Origin: Bacteroidota bacterium
GTDB taxonomy: Bacteria > Bacteroidota > Bacteroidia > Chitinophagales > Chitinophagaceae
Direction of reading: 5' to 3'
NCBI GenBank assembly: GCA_023428755.1
Contig: JAEYWX010000010.1
Location: 62,001 to 126,000 of the forward strand
Length of the DNA stretch: 64,000 nucleotides
Below the pieces are notes generated by a model. That model did no database searches, had not been told where the DNA came from, and saw only the letters and a program-made list of their open reading frames with translations. A program made the translations under genes and the position numbers. Positions within the stretch are counted from its first letter, which is position 1. Each line of letters opens with the position of its first letter. Shown here in pieces: positions 60,247 to 64,000 of this stretch.

Positions 60247-61590
60247 ATGCAAAATTATCTGCTGAAAAATTGTTTATTGATCAATGAAGGAACCATCACT
60301 CCTACAGATGTGCTTATCAAAAACGGACGTATTGAAAAAATTGCTCCTTCTATTACAACGAATGTGGCAGTTACGGAAATTGATGCAGAAGGAAAATACC
60401 TGCTGCCAGGTGTTATTGATGACCAGGTGCATTTTCGTGAACCGGGTTTAACACACAAAGCAAACATTTACACCGAAGCAAAAGCAGCTGTGGCCGGTGG
60501 TGTTACCAGTTTTATGGAAATGCCCAACACCATTCCCAATGCACTCAATCTTTCATTGCTGGAAGACAAGTACACAATTGCCGCCAACAGCTCACTTGCC
60601 AACTACTCGTTTTACATGGGCACGAGTAATACCAGTGCTGATGATACATTAAGAGCGAATGATTTTAAAAACAGCATTTGTGGTATCAAAATATTTATGG
60701 GTGCCAGCACCGGCAATATGCTGGTTGATAATTACAATACACTTGATAAAGTATTTCGTGAAAGTGAAATGCTCATTGCGACGCATTGTGAAAGTGAAAG
60801 CATTATTAAAGAGAATTATGAACGATTGAAAGCGTTGAAGGGAGAACTTTCGCCTGCTGATCATCCATTGGTGCGGGATGTTGATGGCTGTTACGAATCT
60901 TCACTCATGGCGATCCAGATTGCAAGGCAATACAATACACGTTTGCATATTCTGCACATCAGTACAGCAAAAGAACTGGATCTCTTTGGCAACATGATGC
61001 CGTTGAAAGAAAAACGAATTACCAGTGAAGTGTGTGTGCATCATCTCCATTTCACCGCCGATGATTATGCAACGCTTGGCTATCGCATCAAATGCAACCC
61101 CGCTATCAAAGCAAAAGAAAACAAAGAAGCATTGTGGAAAGCATTGCTTGATGACAGAATTGATGTGATTGCAACCGATCATGCACCGCATACCTGGGAA
61201 GAAAAACAAGGTGCATATGAAAGCGCACATGCAGGGTTACCATTGGTGCAACATCCGCTGCTGCTGATGCTTCATTATTACAAAGAAGGAAGAATTTCAT
61301 TGGAGCGCATTGTTGAAAAGATGAGCCATGCCGTGGCCGATTGTTTCCAGATCAGCGAACGGGGTTATGTACGTGAAGGTTATTATGCTGACCTGGTATT
61401 GGTTGATTTAAACAATCCATCAACGGTAACCAAAGAAAACTTACTTTACAAATGCGGCTGGAGTCCGCTGGAAGGGTTCACATTTCCGGCAACCATTACA
61501 CATACATTCGTAAATGGTCACCTTGTTTATGGAAACGGTGTGATCGATGAATCACAGATGGGACAACGGTTATTATTTGACAGGAATTAA
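60247..61590 (+). CDS. pyrC: Dihydroorotase
   Basis: From the ATG at 60247 the enzyme has 447 residues. It is a class I-type amidohydrolase: metal motif GVIDDQVHFREPGLTHK, KIFMGASTG, the histidines in LIATHCESE and LHILHIST, and the catalytic IATDHAPHTWEEKQG. It cyclises carbamoyl aspartate in pyrimidine synthesis. The first metal motif reads DDQVHFRE where DMHVHLRE is more usual. A nearby ATG at 60223 is less likely. Confidence 0.93.
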   Translation: MQNYLLKNCLLINEGTITPTDVLIKNGRIEKIAPSITTNVAVTEIDAEGKYLLPGVIDDQVHFREPGLTHKANIYTEAKAAVAGGVTSFMEMPNTIPNALNLSLLEDKYTIAANSSLANYSFYMGTSNTSADDTLRANDFKNSICGIKIFMGASTGNMLVDNYNTLDKVFRESEMLIATHCESESIIKENYERLKALKGELSPADHPLVRDVDGCYESSLMAIQIARQYNTRLHILHISTAKELDLFGNMMPLKEKRITSEVCVHHLHFTADDYATLGYRIKCNPAIKAKENKEALWKALLDDRIDVIATDHAPHTWEEKQGAYESAHAGLPLVQHPLLLMLHYYKEGRISLERIVEKMSHAVADCFQISERGYVREGYYADLVLVDLNNPSTVTKENLLYKCGWSPLEGFTFPATITHTFVNGHLVYGNGVIDESQMGQRLLFDRN

Positions 61591-61611
61591 CTTTTACACG
61601 ATCGCATCATT

Positions 61612-62928
61612 TTGGAAATAGACAAAGTCACATACTACGATCTTTCGATCTTCAATAACGAAGAAGAATATTCGCTGCTGCACCGCATCAATTTCTGCAA
61701 TACGTTTGGCGGCAAACAAAAACTGGAATACCTGTTAACACATCCGCATCACAATCTGAAAAAAATCGTTGATACGCAGCAGACCTTGATCCAGATCGGC
61801 AATGTAATTCCACAATGGCCCACCGAAATTACCAATGGCACCATCTTAATGCTGGAAAAGTTTTATGGTTATCCGTTTGATAAAATACCAGACAGCCACT
61901 CGCCTGTTCCTGCATTTCTCTACAAGGTTTTTGATGGTCACGATTACCGGTTGGTGCGTTATACTGTTGGGCACTTTGTTGATTTTCTGAAAGGCATGTC
62001 TAAGCTGGAGAAATTACTTTCGAACGACAATGCCTCACCTATTCTTCAATTGCTGTTAACTGATATACGGAAATTATTGAAGCATCCGCTGATCAACGAA
62101 ATGATCGAACTCCCTTCAGCAAGTAAACTGAGCCCACAAAAACTGTTGCGGTTCGGTAATTTTCTGCGACATGAATATAAAACCGGAGCAGAACTGCTGA
62201 TTGATATTTACCATAAACTGGATGCCTATTACAGTATGGCAAAAGCTGTGCAGCATTTTGATCTTCATTTTCCAATCATGAAAGATAGTGACGAACCACA
62301 TATACAGGCGAAAGGTTTGTATCACCTGCTGCTGCAAACACCGGTTGCTTATGATATTACATTGAATCCGCAAACGAATTTTTTATTCCTTACCGGTGCA
62401 AACATGGCGGGAAAAAGTACGTTCATCAAATCTGTTGGTTGCGCTGTTTACCTTGCCCATGTGGGTATGGGTGTGCCCGCCGCTTCAATGGAGTTGAGTT
62501 TGTTTGATGGTTTGCTGAGTAATATCCAGGTGCAGGATAATATTGTAAAAGGCGAAAGTTATTTTTATAACGAAGTACAGCGCATTAAAAATACGGTTGT
62601 AAAAATTACCGATGGACGAAAATGGCTGGTACTGATCGATGAACTGTTCAAAGGAACGAACATTCAAGATGCCATGCATTGCAGCACGGCTGTGATCAAA
62701 GGATTACTGAAGATCAAAAATTCATTGTTCATTCTTTCTACACATCTGTATGAAATTGGTGAAGAGTTGAAGCAATATCCTAATATTACGTTCCGCTATT
62801 TTGAAACCACTGCCACTGATGAGCAATTGCAATTCAGTTACCAGCTTAAAGAAGGCATCAGCAACGACCGCTTTGGCTATTTGATTTTGAAACGGGAGAA
62901 GGTAGTGGAGATGCTGGAGAAGTTATAG
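61612..62928 (+). CDS. MutS-family ATPase, short form
   Basis: The 438-residue protein starts at TTG 61612, with no ATG in the near region. It has a MutS core and ATPase domain only: Walker A TGANMAGKSTFIKSVG (about 262), Walker B WLVLIDELFKGTN (about 342), and the signature SNIQVQDNIVKGESYFYNEV. The mismatch-reading domain I and connector are missing, as in other short Bacteroidota MutS-like proteins. A role in mismatch repair is doubtful. Confidence 0.88.
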   Translation: MEIDKVTYYDLSIFNNEEEYSLLHRINFCNTFGGKQKLEYLLTHPHHNLKKIVDTQQTLIQIGNVIPQWPTEITNGTILMLEKFYGYPFDKIPDSHSPVPAFLYKVFDGHDYRLVRYTVGHFVDFLKGMSKLEKLLSNDNASPILQLLLTDIRKLLKHPLINEMIELPSASKLSPQKLLRFGNFLRHEYKTGAELLIDIYHKLDAYYSMAKAVQHFDLHFPIMKDSDEPHIQAKGLYHLLLQTPVAYDITLNPQTNFLFLTGANMAGKSTFIKSVGCAVYLAHVGMGVPAASMELSLFDGLLSNIQVQDNIVKGESYFYNEVQRIKNTVVKITDGRKWLVLIDELFKGTNIQDAMHCSTAVIKGLLKIKNSLFILSTHLYEIGEELKQYPNITFRYFETTATDEQLQFSYQLKEGISNDRFGYLILKREKVVEMLEKL

Positions 62929-62929
62929 A

Positions 62930-63499
62930 ATGGATCAAATTTATATAATATATGACGCTTTAAGAGATGGCTATTTTTATGTCGTTTCACTTTTATTACT
63001 CGCCTATTGGATTAAAAAAAAGCAACGACCATTTCTAAAAAATATCATTGTTTCCTCAAATACCTTATCACTTCTTACGTATCTCATTTTTATTTGCAAT
63101 TCGCTTTATATCCTTTACGCAATCATTCAGCCGTTTAATGACGAAAGAGACATTTTTTTTAAGTATCGAATAGCAGGACCTTACAGCGTCTACTACTGGA
63201 TTCCATTTATCAACAGTATGATTATTTTTCTTCTCTTGTTATTTAGAAAACCAAGGAATTCAATTTGGATAACCGTGTGGATGGTAATTTCCGCCGCTCC
63301 GTTCATCTACAACTATTTGATCATATGGCTCACGAATAGTTTTCGGGACTACCTTCCATCGAGTTGGAGTTTTCAAAACTCTACTTACCAGCATATCTAT
63401 TCACATCTTATTTACATCGTCTTTTTAGCAGCCACTTACTTCATTAGAAGATTTTTTCAAAACAAGAATAATCTGAAATCAACTAGTTTAATGAAATGA
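62930..63499 (+). CDS. Integral membrane protein, unknown function
   Basis: The 189-residue protein starts one base after the stop of the MutS-like gene. It has about five hydrophobic segments (near 15-27, 40-65, 90-106, 112-132, 158-176) and basic loops. No known family is recognised. It is more AT-rich than its neighbours. Its stop overlaps the ATG of the nitrilase gene (ATGA), so the three genes are probably one transcript. Confidence 0.75.
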   Translation: MDQIYIIYDALRDGYFYVVSLLLLAYWIKKKQRPFLKNIIVSSNTLSLLTYLIFICNSLYILYAIIQPFNDERDIFFKYRIAGPYSVYYWIPFINSMIIFLLLLFRKPRNSIWITVWMVISAAPFIYNYLIIWLTNSFRDYLPSSWSFQNSTYQHIYSHLIYIVFLAATYFIRRFFQNKNNLKSTSLMK

Positions 63500-64000
63500 A
63501 AAAAATCTTCATCCGCATAGCCATCATAATTGCAGTACTTCTTGCTGCCTATTTCATCTGGTCGTTCACCGGTCGTGCAACGGAAAAAGAAACCGGCTGG
63601 AGTAAATTGCCAGAATTCAAAGCAAGATTTGAATATGTAGAAGCAGGTGTCGACAGTGGCAACGGAAATATCATCGGCATTCAACCCTACCTCACTGCGA
63701 CCAACTATTCAACTGTTTTTAATTTTGAAGTATCACTTCGCTTTTACTTTGAACAACTGAAGCGTGAAAATAAACTCACCGAGCAATCAATCGTTGTGTT
63801 GCCCGAATACATTGGCACCTGGCTGGTAGCTGCCAATGAAAAAGAAACCATTTACAAAGAGGCAACCACCGAGAAGGCAATGAAGAAAATGGTGCGATCA
63901 AATATGCTCAGTTTTTTATATGGCTATTTCAATTCTCCTGCAAAAGATAAATCGACCTATGCTGTTTTTCATTTGAAAGCAAAGAAGATGGCAGCCAATT
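63496..64000 (+). CDS. Carbon-nitrogen hydrolase (nitrilase superfamily), 3' partial
   Basis: The frame opens at ATG 63496 (MKKIFIRIAIIIAVLLAAYF) with an N-terminal membrane helix and continues past the window end. The segment SIVVLPEYIGTWLVAANE carries the LPE motif that holds the catalytic glutamate of the nitrilase fold. The rest of the triad (Lys, Cys) lies beyond the window. The anchor suggests a periplasm-facing amidase, possibly in lipid or peptide modification. Confidence 0.7.
   Translation, partial: MKKIFIRIAIIIAVLLAAYFIWSFTGRATEKETGWSKLPEFKARFEYVEAGVDSGNGNIIGIQPYLTATNYSTVFNFEVSLRFYFEQLKRENKLTEQSIVVLPEYIGTWLVAANEKETIYKEATTEKAMKKMVRSNMLSFLYGYFNSPAKDKSTYAVFHLKAKKMAAN

Overview
The window looks like chromosomal DNA of a Bacteroidota species, most likely Chitinophagaceae or a close relative. 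The reasons are: a type IX secretion sorting domain plus PorX and PorT, a SusC/SusD pair, an LpxC-FabZ fusion, menaquinone rather than ubiquinone methylation, almost no Shine-Dalgarno sequences, and recurrent TAnnTTTG promoter -7 boxes. It is mostly housekeeping sequence with a few accessory insertions. No rRNA, CRISPR array, prophage or integrase was seen; one tRNA is present.

Layout. 1-3586: end of a large T9SS-secreted nuclease. 3849-5097: rpsF-rpsR-rplI. 5173-11524: L,D-transpeptidase, aldo/keto reductase, two lipid-linked glycosyltransferases and an MFS transporter. 11759-17921: a sugar-oxidation group (two Gfo/Idh/MocA oxidoreductases, a double DUF1080 protein, ApbE, an amidohydrolase). 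18048-19793: an apparently intact group II intron. 20035-25347 (minus strand): pabB, a poly-aspartate protein, purA and rel. 25519-30375: tRNA-Leu, tig, two clpP genes, clpX and an unlisted 57-residue gene. 30428-35622 (minus strand): acyl-CoA dehydrogenase, ComEA-like protein, MBL hydrolase and porX. 35742-41330: HD hydrolase, then lpxD-lpxC/fabZ-lpxA, an ABC ATPase and a cupin. 41386-47978: ald, tsaE, copA, a PIN toxin-antitoxin pair and recQ. 48037-52425: susD and susC. 52694-58209: HerA-like ATPase, a possible small RNA, GroES-like protein, response regulator, engB, menG and porT. 58403-64000: RemB/Wzi-like protein, pyrC, a MutS-like ATPase, a membrane protein and the start of a nitrilase.

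Genes working together. PorX (regulator), PorT (machine component), the RemB-like surface protein and the sorting-domain nuclease all belong to type IX secretion or gliding. Trigger factor, ClpP1, ClpP2 and ClpX form a protein folding and turnover block. The lpx genes make the acylated sugar precursors of lipid A. The Gfo/Idh and DUF1080 proteins fit the 3-keto-sugar route of glycoside breakdown.

The least explained features are: (1) degenerate, palindrome-like stretches of short words between genes, one of which appears to sit in frame inside the copper ATPase; (2) a likely plus-strand small RNA at about 54482-54660; (3) a perfect 16-bp palindrome beside the promoter of the acyl-CoA dehydrogenase, with a stem-loop in its leader; (4) a strongly acidic 141-residue protein between purA and pabB; (5) a rel gene with no usual start codon at its likely N-terminus.
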